This document shows positions 53,415 through 61,192 of a stretch of DNA of 64,000 bases, in pieces. Under the pieces are notes generated by a model. It made no database searches and was not told the DNA's origin. It saw only the letters and a list, made by a program, of their open reading frames with translations. How positions within the stretch are numbered: the first letter of the stretch is position 1; each line of letters starts with the position of its first letter. Position numbers and translations under genes: made by a program. This stretch comes from an uncultured Gammaproteobacteria bacterium (lineage in GTDB: Bacteria > Pseudomonadota > Gammaproteobacteria > Arenicellales > JAANXG01). The stretch lies in assembly GCA_947258975.1 (NCBI GenBank), contig CAMYKK010000006.1, positions 62,001 through 126,000 on the forward strand. The letters run 5' to 3'.

Positions 53415-54360
53415 GTTCGGTCGCGCTCAAAAAGCTGTCCGTGTCGGTCTCGTTAATGCGATCGTAATAGCGCGCGCGATACAACAACCGCCCACCCGCC
53501 GCACCATTGGAGAACGCAGACCGGTTGTGCAGGACATTGTTGCACACCAGACCTTGACCGGGACGCAGGCGGTGTTGCAATACATATGGGGTCTGGCGCG
53601 ACAGAATCTCAACCAGAACACCCACGGCGTCCCGCGTGATGGGATCGTCGCGCCAGGTAATCGACCGGGTGCGCGCGGTATAGCGCATGTGTAACGACCC
53701 GGTAACGGGATCGACGGAGAATACCGGGCCGCTCTGGGCGCCGCGCGTCGATCCGCCACCGTGGTGGGCGGGAACGGTCATCGCCTGTGGGTGCATGAGT
53801 GCGTGGACATAGTCGGGGTTCTCGTCGCGCATCAGGATGTACGCCATCTCCGGGTCCAGGAGTTGGTTGATGCCGCCCTGCGAGGCGTTGCGAACGCAGT
53901 GCAATACGAAGGCGCGTATCTGCTGGCTGCCAGGGTTGTAGTAGCCGTCGGTGTGCCAGTTGAGGGCGCGGTCGGTGTAGGGAATGTAGCCGGCATGCAG
54001 GTCTTCGGACCGCACCTCCAGCGAGCTGATGCCGTCGTGATCCGCACACAGGTTGTTGTCCAAGCGGGTCAGTCCGAGCTGCGCGCCCAGCCGGCGCACG
54101 GCAGATTTGTCCATTGGGGCGGCGCAGTGATAGAGCGCGAGGTTCGCGCTGCGGCATCGGTGCAGCAATGCCTCGCGCTCGGCGCGGGTCAACGCGTGGG
54201 GATCGCCGATTTCGACCATCAAATCCGGCGCGCCGCGCGGATGATGCGCGAGTTTCTTCTGCCGCCAGACCGCATACGCGCCGCTGTCGCTCAGGGAAAA
54301 CGGATTCCCCGATGCCGGGGCGGACACGTGATGCGTCGTTGTGCGGGTCATGGTCGTCAT
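53401..54360 (-). CDS. TauD/TfdA-family dioxygenase
   Basis: A 319-residue Fe(II)/2OG oxygenase. The iron motif HxD appears in ALNWHTDGYYNPG, the distal His in VCNNVLHNRSAFSNG and the 2OG Arg in LLYRARYYDRI. The family oxygenates small acids such as taurine; here the substrate is unknown. TauD-type enzymes can release sulfite from sulfonates, which would suit its place beside sulfur-oxidation genes, but this is inference. It is first in the operon and divergent from dsrA. Confidence 0.85.
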   Translation of the reverse strand: MTTMTRTTTHHVSAPASGNPFSLSDSGAYAVWRQKKLAHHPRGAPDLMVEIGDPHALTRAEREALLHRCRSANLALYHCAAPMDKSAVRRLGAQLGLTRLDNNLCADHDGISSLEVRSEDLHAGYIPYTDRALNWHTDGYYNPGSQQIRAFVLHCVRNASQGGINQLLDPEMAYILMRDENPDYVHALMHPQAMTVPAHHGGGSTRGAQSGPVFSVDPVTGSLHMRYTARTRSITWRDDPITRDAVGVLVEILSRQTPYVLQHRLRPGQGLVCNNVLHNRSAFSNGAAGGRLLYRARYYDRINETDTDSFLSATEHALA

Positions 54361-54660
54361 CTTAGCGCAGTTAAAAACGGGATTTTTCCAGGGCCTTTAT
54401 CATTGTGTTTGGTCTACACCACCGCCGGCCTGCCTTCGGATCGGCGTGCGTGCGTGCAGGGCGCGGATTGTAATGAAGCTGACTGCGGCCGTTAATCCGG
54501 CAAACGGGGTAGGGCGCCGGTCGCACGGGTCGCCCAGCGTCAACTTCGTTGGCGCCCGCACCCCGGGATGCATCGGTATGTAAAATCTCTGCTTTTCAGC
54601 AACTTGCGGACGTCCGCCGCCCGTTGCCGGGACCAGGCGGCAGCCCGCCGGTAAAACGCC

Positions 54661-54676
54661 TATCTCTTAAGAGATA
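54661..54676. promoter_or_regulatory. perfect 16-bp palindrome upstream of dsrA
   Basis: TATCTCTTAAGAGATA is exactly self-complementary, 190 bases before the dsrA ATG in a GC-rich stretch. Such a site is typical of a dimeric regulator. The protein is unknown. It could serve dsr, the divergent tauD-like operon, or both. Confidence 0.55.
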
Positions 54677-54693
54677 CGGGGTGGTGGCCATTT

Positions 54694-54708
54694 CCTCCCA
54701 TAAGGAGG
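54694..54708. promoter_or_regulatory. small hairpin CCTCC-N5-GGAGG in the dsrA leader
   Basis: An inverted repeat 18 bases after the 16-bp palindrome. If within the leader transcript, it hides a GGAGG motif in a stem. No open frame follows that would use it. Significance uncertain. Confidence 0.3.
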
Positions 54709-54865
54709 GTGCGTCCGACACGCGAACCTCAATACAATCCGTCAGTGAATTTTTTCGGCGTTGGCACGGGCCCGGCATTAATCCCGTGACGCCATTGAAG
54801 ACGCCGCGTTTCGAACGAACTCATCCGCTGACCAGCGGGCACGAAAGACTGAGGAGAGCAACACG

Positions 54866-56128
54866 ATGGCGAAATCAATTCATGACACACCGATGCTAGA
54901 CGAATTGGAGAACGGTCCCTGGCCGAGCTTCGTTTCCGGCATCAAGCGATTGCGCGATAAGCATTCCGATGAACGCATCAACGGCATTGCCAATGACTTA
55001 TTGGGTCAGCTGGAGCATTCCTATGAAACCCGCAAGGGTTACTGGAAGGGCGGCACGGTAAGCGTATACGGCTATGGCGGCGGCATCATTCCGCGTTTCT
55101 CCGAAGTCAGCGCCCAGTTCCCCGAGTCCAAGGAATTTCACACGCTGCGCGTGCAACCCCCCGCCGGCAATTTCTACACCACCGACATGCTGCGCAAACT
55201 GGGTGACAGCTGGGAGAAGTGGGGATCGGGGTTGGTGACGTTCCATGGCCAGACCGGGAACATCATGTTTATCGGCGCCAGCACCGAGAACACGCAGCAT
55301 TTCTTCGACGAGATCAACGACTACGGTTGGGATCTGGGGGGCGCCGGTCCGTGCGTGCGCACCGCCATGTCGTGTGTCGGATCGGCGCGCTGTGAGCAGT
55401 CATGCGCCAACGAGCACAAGATCCACCGCACCCTGGTCAATAATTTCACCGATGATGTACATCGCCCGGCGCTGCCGTATAAGTTCAAGTTCAAGGTCTC
55501 CGGATGTCCCAACGATTGCGTGAACTCTATCGAGCGCGCTGACTTTGCGGTGATCGGCACCTGGCGGGACGAGATCAAAGTCGATCAGCAGGAGGTCAAG
55601 GCGTTTGTCGACAAGAAGGGCCGTCAATACCTGATTGACAACGTCATCACCCGCTGCCCCACGAACTGTATGTCACTGACAGACGGCGACACCGTGGAGA
55701 TCGACGATCGTAACTGCGTCAAGTGCATGCATTGCCTGAACGTGATGCCGAAGGCGTTGTCCCCTGGCGACGACAAGGGCGTCACGATTTTGATGGGCGG
55801 CAAGCGGACCCTCAAGATCGGGGACCTGATGGGCACCGTGATCGTGCCGTTCATGAAGTTGGAGACCGAAAAAGACTATGAACGTATTACCGAACTCGCC
55901 GAGGAGACCATCGACTTCTGGGCCGAAAACGGTCTCGAGCACGAACGCTGTGGCGAGATGATCGAGCGTATCGGCTTGGTGAACTTCCTCGAGGGAATCG
56001 GCGTCGATGTTGATCCCAACATGGTGTCCCATCCCCGTGAGTCATCCTACGTGCGTATGGACGGATGGGACGAGGAAGCGGAAAAATGGTTTAGCCGCAA
56101 GGCGGAGGAGAAGGCGGCCGCCGGTTGA
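54866..56128 (+). CDS. dsrA: reverse dissimilatory sulfite reductase, alpha subunit
   Basis: DsrAB oxidises DsrC-bound or reduced sulfur to sulfite in the cytoplasm of sulfur oxidisers. The 420-residue subunit has siroheme-[4Fe-4S] cysteines as C170-x5-C176 (SCVGSARCEQSC) and C214-x3-C218 (SGCPNDCVNS). An inserted ferredoxin domain carries C264/C268 and C284/C287/C290 (RNCVKCMHCLNV). The order dsrABEFHCMKLJO and the presence of dsrL and dsrEFH identify the oxidative type. ATG 54866 has TGAGGAGAG upstream. Confidence 0.97.
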   Translation: MAKSIHDTPMLDELENGPWPSFVSGIKRLRDKHSDERINGIANDLLGQLEHSYETRKGYWKGGTVSVYGYGGGIIPRFSEVSAQFPESKEFHTLRVQPPAGNFYTTDMLRKLGDSWEKWGSGLVTFHGQTGNIMFIGASTENTQHFFDEINDYGWDLGGAGPCVRTAMSCVGSARCEQSCANEHKIHRTLVNNFTDDVHRPALPYKFKFKVSGCPNDCVNSIERADFAVIGTWRDEIKVDQQEVKAFVDKKGRQYLIDNVITRCPTNCMSLTDGDTVEIDDRNCVKCMHCLNVMPKALSPGDDKGVTILMGGKRTLKIGDLMGTVIVPFMKLETEKDYERITELAEETIDFWAENGLEHERCGEMIERIGLVNFLEGIGVDVDPNMVSHPRESSYVRMDGWDEEAEKWFSRKAEEKAAAG

Positions 56129-56157
56129 GGCGCGCGCTCCCGCAGTAATGAATCCAC

Positions 56158-56178
56158 GGAGGCGGCGCGTTCGCCTCC
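56158..56178. promoter_or_regulatory. intercistronic hairpin between dsrA and dsrB
   Basis: GGAGGCG (56158-56164) pairs with CGCCTCC (56172-56178) around a seven-base loop and is followed by two T residues. There is no long T run, so it is more likely to protect the dsrA message end than to stop transcription fully. Confidence 0.55.
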
Positions 56179-56219
56179 TTTACAGAATGTAATTTTAAGC
56201 AGGGTTATCGGAGGTCAAC

Positions 56220-57296
56220 ATGGCGCGAAAAGAGATGCGCAGCCCGATCGAGTCCGGGTGCCCGGATGGTTTTCAGTACATGCATCCGGTGATGCTCAAG
56301 AATTTCGGTCAATGGAAGTACCACGAGCATCCACGACCCGGTGTGCTGCGCCACATTGCCCACAGCGGCGACGAGGTGTGGACCGTCAAGGCCGGTACGC
56401 AGCGCATCCTGGATATGTTCACCCTGCGCAAGCTGTGCGACATCGGTGACGAATTCGCCGACGGATATGTGCGCTTTACGATTCGCAGCAACATTGAGTA
56501 CATGCTCGAGGACGAGTCCAAGGTTGAGCCGTTGATCGGCGCCTTGGAGGGCGCGGGCTTCGTGGTCGGCGGCACCGCCAACTCGGTGGCGATGATCTCG
56601 CACACCCAGGGATGGTTGCATTGCGACATCCCCGGTACCGACGCCTCCGGTGTGGTGAAAGCGATGATGGATGAACTCATTGACGAGTTCAAAAACTGCA
56701 ATATGCCCAACCGCGTGCACGTTACCACCTCCTGCTGCCAGATCAACTGCGGCGGGCAGGGCGACATCGCCATCAACGTGCAGCACACCAAGCCGCCGAA
56801 GATCAATCACGATCTGGTCGCCAACGTCTGTGAGCGTCCGTCCGTGGTGGCGCGCTGCCCGGTGGCCGCGATTCGTCCCGCCCAGGTGAACGGCAAGCCG
56901 ACGCTGGAAGTGGATGAGAAAAAATGCATCTGCTGCGGCGCCTGCTATCCGCCCTGTCCGCCAATGCAGATCAACGATCCGGAACACAGCAAATTGGCGA
57001 TTTGGGTGGGCGGCAACCATTCCAATGCGCGTAGCAAACCGAGCTTTCAGAAGCTGGTTGCCGCGGGTGTGCCCAACAATCCACCCCGGTGGCCGGAGGC
57101 GACCGCGATCGTGAAAAAGATCCTGCGTTCCTACAAAGCGGACGCAAAAGATTGGGAACGCATCAACGATTGGATCGACCGCATCGGTTGGCCGCGGTTT
57201 TTCGAACTGACCGGGTTGCCGTTTACCAAATATCACATTGACAACTGGCGCGGCTCCCGCAAGAGTCTCAATTCATCGTCTTACATTCGGCTGTAA
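56220..57296 (+). CDS. dsrB: reverse dissimilatory sulfite reductase, beta subunit
   Basis: 358 residues, partner of DsrA in an alpha2beta2 complex. Siroheme-region cysteines appear in TTSCCQINCGGQGD (172/173/177) and VARCPVAA (213). The ferredoxin domain is at 236-246 (KKCICCGACYPPC). The ATG has GGAGG six bases upstream. A hairpin lies between it and dsrA. Confidence 0.97.
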   Translation: MARKEMRSPIESGCPDGFQYMHPVMLKNFGQWKYHEHPRPGVLRHIAHSGDEVWTVKAGTQRILDMFTLRKLCDIGDEFADGYVRFTIRSNIEYMLEDESKVEPLIGALEGAGFVVGGTANSVAMISHTQGWLHCDIPGTDASGVVKAMMDELIDEFKNCNMPNRVHVTTSCCQINCGGQGDIAINVQHTKPPKINHDLVANVCERPSVVARCPVAAIRPAQVNGKPTLEVDEKKCICCGACYPPCPPMQINDPEHSKLAIWVGGNHSNARSKPSFQKLVAAGVPNNPPRWPEATAIVKKILRSYKADAKDWERINDWIDRIGWPRFFELTGLPFTKYHIDNWRGSRKSLNSSSYIRL

Positions 57297-57308
57297 TCGG
57301 GATTAGCT

Positions 57309-57701
57309 ATGAAATTCGGTATCCTCGTCAACGAAGGCCCCTATCAACATCAGGCCGCTGACACCGCGTTCAACTTCACCAAGGCGGCGCTGGACAAAGG
57401 CCATGAGATCGTACGCGTGTTCTTCTACCATGATGGTGTGAACAACGGCACGCGGCTGACTACGCCGCCGCAGGACGACCGGAATATCGTCAATCAGTGG
57501 AGCGAGTTGGCCAAGGAACACGAACTCGACCTGGTGGTGTGTGTTGCTGCTGCCCAGCGTCGCGGCATCGTGGATGAAGACGAAGCGAAGCGGCACGGAA
57601 AGAACGCCGACAATATCGCCGAGGGTTTCCGTATCTCCGGCCTCGGGCAGTTGATCGAGATGGGGATCAAGGCCGATCGCTTGATGGCGTTTGGCGACTA
57701 A
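57309..57701 (+). CDS. dsrE: DsrE, subunit of the DsrEFH sulfurtransferase
   Basis: 130 residues. DsrE2F2H2 receives sulfur from TusA and passes it to DsrC. The active Cys is Cys78 (DLVVCVAAAQRRGI), at the same position as in Allochromatium DsrE. Also DRLMAFGD at the end. Twelve bases after dsrB. Confidence 0.96.
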   Translation: MKFGILVNEGPYQHQAADTAFNFTKAALDKGHEIVRVFFYHDGVNNGTRLTTPPQDDRNIVNQWSELAKEHELDLVVCVAAAQRRGIVDEDEAKRHGKNADNIAEGFRISGLGQLIEMGIKADRLMAFGD

Positions 57702-57713
57702 AGAGGAGGGGAC

Positions 57714-58124
57714 ATGGGAAACGGTGCCAAAAAATTCATGTACGTGAACCGGCGGGCCCCCTACGGGACGATCTATGCGCTGGAGGGACTCGAGGTGGTG
57801 CTGATCGGTGCCGCCTTTGATCAGGATGTCTGCATGGCGTTTGTTGATGACGGCGTGTACCAGTTGCAGAAGGGTCAAGATACCGCTGAATCGAATATGA
57901 AAAACTTCTCTCCCACTTATCGCGCGCTCGGCGACTACGAGGTGACGAAGCTTTATGTGGAGAAAGAATCCCTGGAGCAGCGGGGCATGAGCGAAGACGA
58001 TCTGATGGAGTTGACCTACGAAGACGAGGACGACGATTACCAGGAGAAGCCGTCGATCCGGATCGTAAACCGCGGGGAACTGACGGATTTAATGGAACAA
58101 CAAGATGTCATCCTGAATTACTAG
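57714..58124 (+). CDS. dsrF: DsrF, subunit of the DsrEFH sulfurtransferase
   Basis: 136 residues: KFMYVNRRAPYGTIYALEGL, then VVLIGAAFDQDVCMAFVDDG with a Cys, DTAESNMKNFSPTYRALGDY. Belongs to the DsrE-like fold and forms the heterohexamer with DsrE and DsrH. The ATG follows GAGGAGGGG. Confidence 0.96.
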   Translation: MGNGAKKFMYVNRRAPYGTIYALEGLEVVLIGAAFDQDVCMAFVDDGVYQLQKGQDTAESNMKNFSPTYRALGDYEVTKLYVEKESLEQRGMSEDDLMELTYEDEDDDYQEKPSIRIVNRGELTDLMEQQDVILNY

Positions 58125-58134
58125 GAAGCTTACG

Positions 58135-58437
58135 ATGTTGCACACAATTAACAAATCGCCCTTCGAGAAGAATAGCCTGGATACCTGCCTTCGCCTGGCC
58201 AAGCCGGGGAGCGAGATATTGCTGCTCGAAGATGGCGTGTACGCCGCAGTGAAAGGGACCGCCGTCGAGCAACAGGTGATGCAGGCGCTGAGCGACTATA
58301 CTGTGTACGCCTTGGGACCGGATCTCAAGGCGCGCGGGATCGAGGAGAAACGATTAATTGATGGGATTGAGGTGGTGGGGTACGACGGGTTTGTCGATCT
58401 CGCCGCCAACAGCGAACGCGTTCAATCCTGGTTATAA
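58135..58437 (+). CDS. dsrH: DsrH, subunit of the DsrEFH sulfurtransferase
   Basis: 100 residues of the DsrH/TusB family. The conserved Cys is at 18 (KNSLDTCLRLAKPGSEIL), close to Cys20 of Allochromatium DsrH. LLLEDGVYAAVKGT and VVGYDGFVDLAA follow. Ten bases after dsrF. Confidence 0.95.
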   Translation: MLHTINKSPFEKNSLDTCLRLAKPGSEILLLEDGVYAAVKGTAVEQQVMQALSDYTVYALGPDLKARGIEEKRLIDGIEVVGYDGFVDLAANSERVQSWL

Positions 58438-58469
58438 CTGACTACCCTTATCCGCAGGAGACCAAGACA

Positions 58470-58802
58470 ATGGCATTCGAAATTGGTGGTAAGACTTACG
58501 AAACAGACGAAGAAGGTTACTTGGCAAATTTGGCCGACTGGAACCCTGAAATCGCCGACTACATGGCAAAAGATGACGATTGCGACCTCACCGACAACCA
58601 CTGGGAGGTGATCAACTTCCTGCGTGAGTACTACGAGGAGTACCAGATCGCTCCGGCGGTCCGCGTGCTGACCAAGGCCATCGGCAAACGGCTGGGCAAA
58701 GAAAAGGGCAACAGCAAGTATCTCTACGAGCTGTTTCCGTACGGTCCTGCGAAGCAGGCCTGTAAATATGCCGGGCTGCCCAAGCCGACCGGCTGCGTCT
58801 AG
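58470..58802 (+). CDS. dsrC: DsrC, sulfur-carrier protein with two C-terminal cysteines
   Basis: 110 residues. The conserved C-terminal arm has Cys98 and Cys109 (QACKYAGLPKPTGC), the pair that carries sulfur as a trisulfide and exchanges with DsrEFH, DsrAB and DsrMKJOP. LTDNHWEVINFLREYYEEYQ matches the family. Contrast with the Cys-free paralogue at 51408. A GC-rich hairpin follows its stop. Confidence 0.97.
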   Translation: MAFEIGGKTYETDEEGYLANLADWNPEIADYMAKDDDCDLTDNHWEVINFLREYYEEYQIAPAVRVLTKAIGKRLGKEKGNSKYLYELFPYGPAKQACKYAGLPKPTGCV

Positions 58803-58817
58803 GCGCTCTCCCGACCC

Positions 58818-58833
58818 GGGGGCTCGCGCCCCC
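58818..58833. promoter_or_regulatory. hairpin after dsrC
   Basis: GGGGGC-TCGC-GCCCCC between dsrC and dsrM. Without a T run it is probably a stabiliser or partial barrier, which would let dsrC be made in excess over the membrane complex. Confidence 0.55.
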
Positions 58834-58871
58834 TCGCATCAGCAACGATCCTGTAGGGGAAGGCTGGACCC

Positions 58872-59618
58872 ATGTCGGTCTTAACGGCGATTTTCGCATT
58901 GTTGTTCTACACCGCGATCGTGGTCCTGGTGGCGGGTCTGGTGGCGAAGATCCGCCAATACGCCCGTACCCCGGCGCCGCTGAAGATCCCCACCACCCCC
59001 GCGCCGACTACCCGCGGCGGCGTTGTCGCGCGTCTGTTCCGCGAGGTGGTGTTATTCGAAAGCCTGTTCAAGGGCAGCAAATGGAGCTGGTTGTTTGGCT
59101 GGCTGTTTCATTTCGGCCTGCTCATTGTCTTGGTTCGCCATTTGCGCTATTTCACCGAGCCGATCTGGTTCGCCGCCGCCCTGGTGCAGGATATCGGCGT
59201 CTACATGGGTTTTGTGATGCTGCTGGGATTGTTGGGTCTTCTGGCCCGGCGCTCGTTGGTGGATCGCCTGCGTTATATCTCGGCGCCGTCGGATTATTTG
59301 ATGCTGGCGCTGCTCATCGCCATCGGTGGTAGCGGCCTGCTGATGAAATTCGTGGCGCGCACCGACATCGTGGCGGTGAAGGCGTTTTTCCTCGGGCTGA
59401 TGCGGTTCGACTGGCAGCCGTTGCCGGCGGACGCCTTGCTGTGGATTCACCTCCTGTTGGTGGCGGCGCTGATGATCATCTTCCCGTTCAGCAAGCTGCT
59501 GCACGTGCCCGGGCTGTTTTTCAGTCCGACGCGCAACCAGGCCGACGATCCCCGCGAGCGCCGCCATCTGGCGCCGTGGGCGGCGAAGCTGGATGCCACG
59601 CGGACACTCGGTAACTAA
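58872..59618 (+). CDS. dsrM: DsrM, cytochrome b-type membrane subunit
   Basis: The 248-residue subunit of DsrMKJOP has about five helices, related to NarI: LTAIFALLFYTAIVVLVAGL at the start, LFHFGLLIVLVRHLRYFTEP and LLWIHLLLVAALMIIFPFSK with heme His residues. It links the complex to the quinone pool. Confidence 0.94.
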   Translation: MSVLTAIFALLFYTAIVVLVAGLVAKIRQYARTPAPLKIPTTPAPTTRGGVVARLFREVVLFESLFKGSKWSWLFGWLFHFGLLIVLVRHLRYFTEPIWFAAALVQDIGVYMGFVMLLGLLGLLARRSLVDRLRYISAPSDYLMLALLIAIGGSGLLMKFVARTDIVAVKAFFLGLMRFDWQPLPADALLWIHLLLVAALMIIFPFSKLLHVPGLFFSPTRNQADDPRERRHLAPWAAKLDATRTLGN

Positions 59619-59643
59619 ACACAGGCAGGCACTTAGAGACATC

Positions 59644-61146
59644 ATGGCCAAGGCTAAGCAAGAATTCGCAACCCCGGTGCTTGCCGACATCCCGATCATT
59701 CCGGCGATCGCCCCCGATGCCATGGCCCACAGCAAACCGTTCAAGGCCAAGCCGGAGCACCAGGAACCCCTCGGTTTCCCCGGTGAGTTGGTGGGCAACT
59801 GGAAGGAAAAGGCCCTCGATAAGATGGGCGAGATGCTCGGCAAGTACCGCTCGCTGCCGGTATTCCTCGACGCGTGCGTGAAATGCGGCGCCTGCACCGA
59901 CAAGTGTCACTATTACCTAGGGACCGCCGACCCAAAGAACATGCCGGTGGCGCGCCAGGACCTGCTGCGCAAGGTGTATCGCCGGCACTTCACGGTCGCC
60001 GGCAAGTACTTCCCCAAATTGGTGGGTGCGGTGGAACTCAGCGAGGAGGTCATCGAAGACTGGTATAAATACTATCACCAGTGTTCGGAATGCCGCCGCT
60101 GCTCGGTGTATTGTCCGTATGGCATCGACACCGCCGAGATCACCATGGCCGGGCGCGAGATTCTGGCGCATATCGGCGTCGGCCAGAAATACTCCAACGA
60201 GATCATCGCCAAGGTCCACAAGATCGGCAACAACCTCGGCCTGCCCAAACCGGCCCTGGCGGATACCCTGGAGGGCTTGGAGGAAGAGGTCCAGGAAGAC
60301 ATCGAAGTCGACGTCAAATACCCCCTCGACCAGGAAGGCGCCGAGGTGCTGCTGGTCACCCCCTCGGCGGACTTTTTCGCCGAACCCCACGTGGACGGTT
60401 TGATCGGCTATGGCAAGGTCTTCCACCAGGCCGGCATCAGCTGGACCTTGAGTTCGTTCGCGTCGGAGGCGGCCAATTTCGGCATCTTCATCGGCAATTA
60501 CGAGAACATGCAGAAGGTCGCCATGCGCATTCGTCAAGCGGCCCTGGATCTGGGTGTCAAGCGCATCGTGGTCGGCGAATGTGGTCATGCGTGGCGGGTT
60601 GCCTACAGCTTCTGGAATACCTTGATCGGCCCGTTTGATTTTCTCGATCCCAACTATCCGGTGCCGCAGCACGTGTGCGAGTTTACCTACGACCTGATCA
60701 ACAGGGGCGCGCTGAAATTCGACAAGGAAGCCAATGACGACAAGGTGGTGACGTTTCACGATTCGTGCAACGTCTCCCGCGCTTCGCGCATGGGCGACAT
60801 GCCGGGCGGGCAATTCATGATTCCCCGCGCGCTGCTCAAGGCGGCGTGCAACCACTACGTGGACATGGCGCCGGACACCATCCACGAGCACACCTTCTGT
60901 TGCGGCGGCGGCGGCGGTCTGCTGACCGACGACCTCGTGGAGCTGCGCGTCAAAGGGGCGGTGCCGCGGATGGAGGCGTTGAAGAAGGTCATCGACGAGG
61001 ACGGGGTCACGCACATGGCGGCGATCTGCGCGATCTGTAAGAGCCAGTTCACCAAGGTCCTGCCCTATTACGGCATGGGCATGGACATGATCGTGAGTGT
61101 GCACCAGTTGGTGGGCGACGCGTTGGTGATGGGCGCCGAGCACTGA
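59644..61146 (+). CDS. dsrK: DsrK, HdrD-like Fe-S subunit
   Basis: 500 residues from ATG 59644; the upstream extension overlaps dsrM and is rejected. DsrK is thought to be the catalytic site that interacts with DsrC. Two [4Fe-4S] motifs are at C78-C88 (DACVKCGACTDKC) and C147-C157 (HQCSECRRCSVYC). CCG-domain motifs follow (VGECGHAWRV, TFHDSCNVSR, HTFCCGGGGGLL). Confidence 0.96.
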   Translation: MAKAKQEFATPVLADIPIIPAIAPDAMAHSKPFKAKPEHQEPLGFPGELVGNWKEKALDKMGEMLGKYRSLPVFLDACVKCGACTDKCHYYLGTADPKNMPVARQDLLRKVYRRHFTVAGKYFPKLVGAVELSEEVIEDWYKYYHQCSECRRCSVYCPYGIDTAEITMAGREILAHIGVGQKYSNEIIAKVHKIGNNLGLPKPALADTLEGLEEEVQEDIEVDVKYPLDQEGAEVLLVTPSADFFAEPHVDGLIGYGKVFHQAGISWTLSSFASEAANFGIFIGNYENMQKVAMRIRQAALDLGVKRIVVGECGHAWRVAYSFWNTLIGPFDFLDPNYPVPQHVCEFTYDLINRGALKFDKEANDDKVVTFHDSCNVSRASRMGDMPGGQFMIPRALLKAACNHYVDMAPDTIHEHTFCCGGGGGLLTDDLVELRVKGAVPRMEALKKVIDEDGVTHMAAICAICKSQFTKVLPYYGMGMDMIVSVHQLVGDALVMGAEH

Positions 61147-61192
61147 GACCCCACACCCAGCAAAAGATTACAGCGAAATTCGGAGAAGCAAT

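Larger units (their letters stand above)
54361..54865. other. divergent regulatory region tauD-like operon / dsr operon
   Basis: About 505 bases upstream of dsrA. Contains a perfect 16-bp palindrome and a hairpin (listed separately). TGAGGAGAG before ATG 54866 is the dsrA ribosome site. No protein-coding frame here is convincing. Confidence 0.6.

Noticed and set aside
56205-57236. 343-codon minus-strand frame opposite dsrB
   Set aside because: Same cause; it would also break the dsr operon.
59917-61143. 408-codon minus-strand frame opposite dsrK
   Set aside because: Mirror frame of a strongly supported Fe-S protein; no motif of its own.
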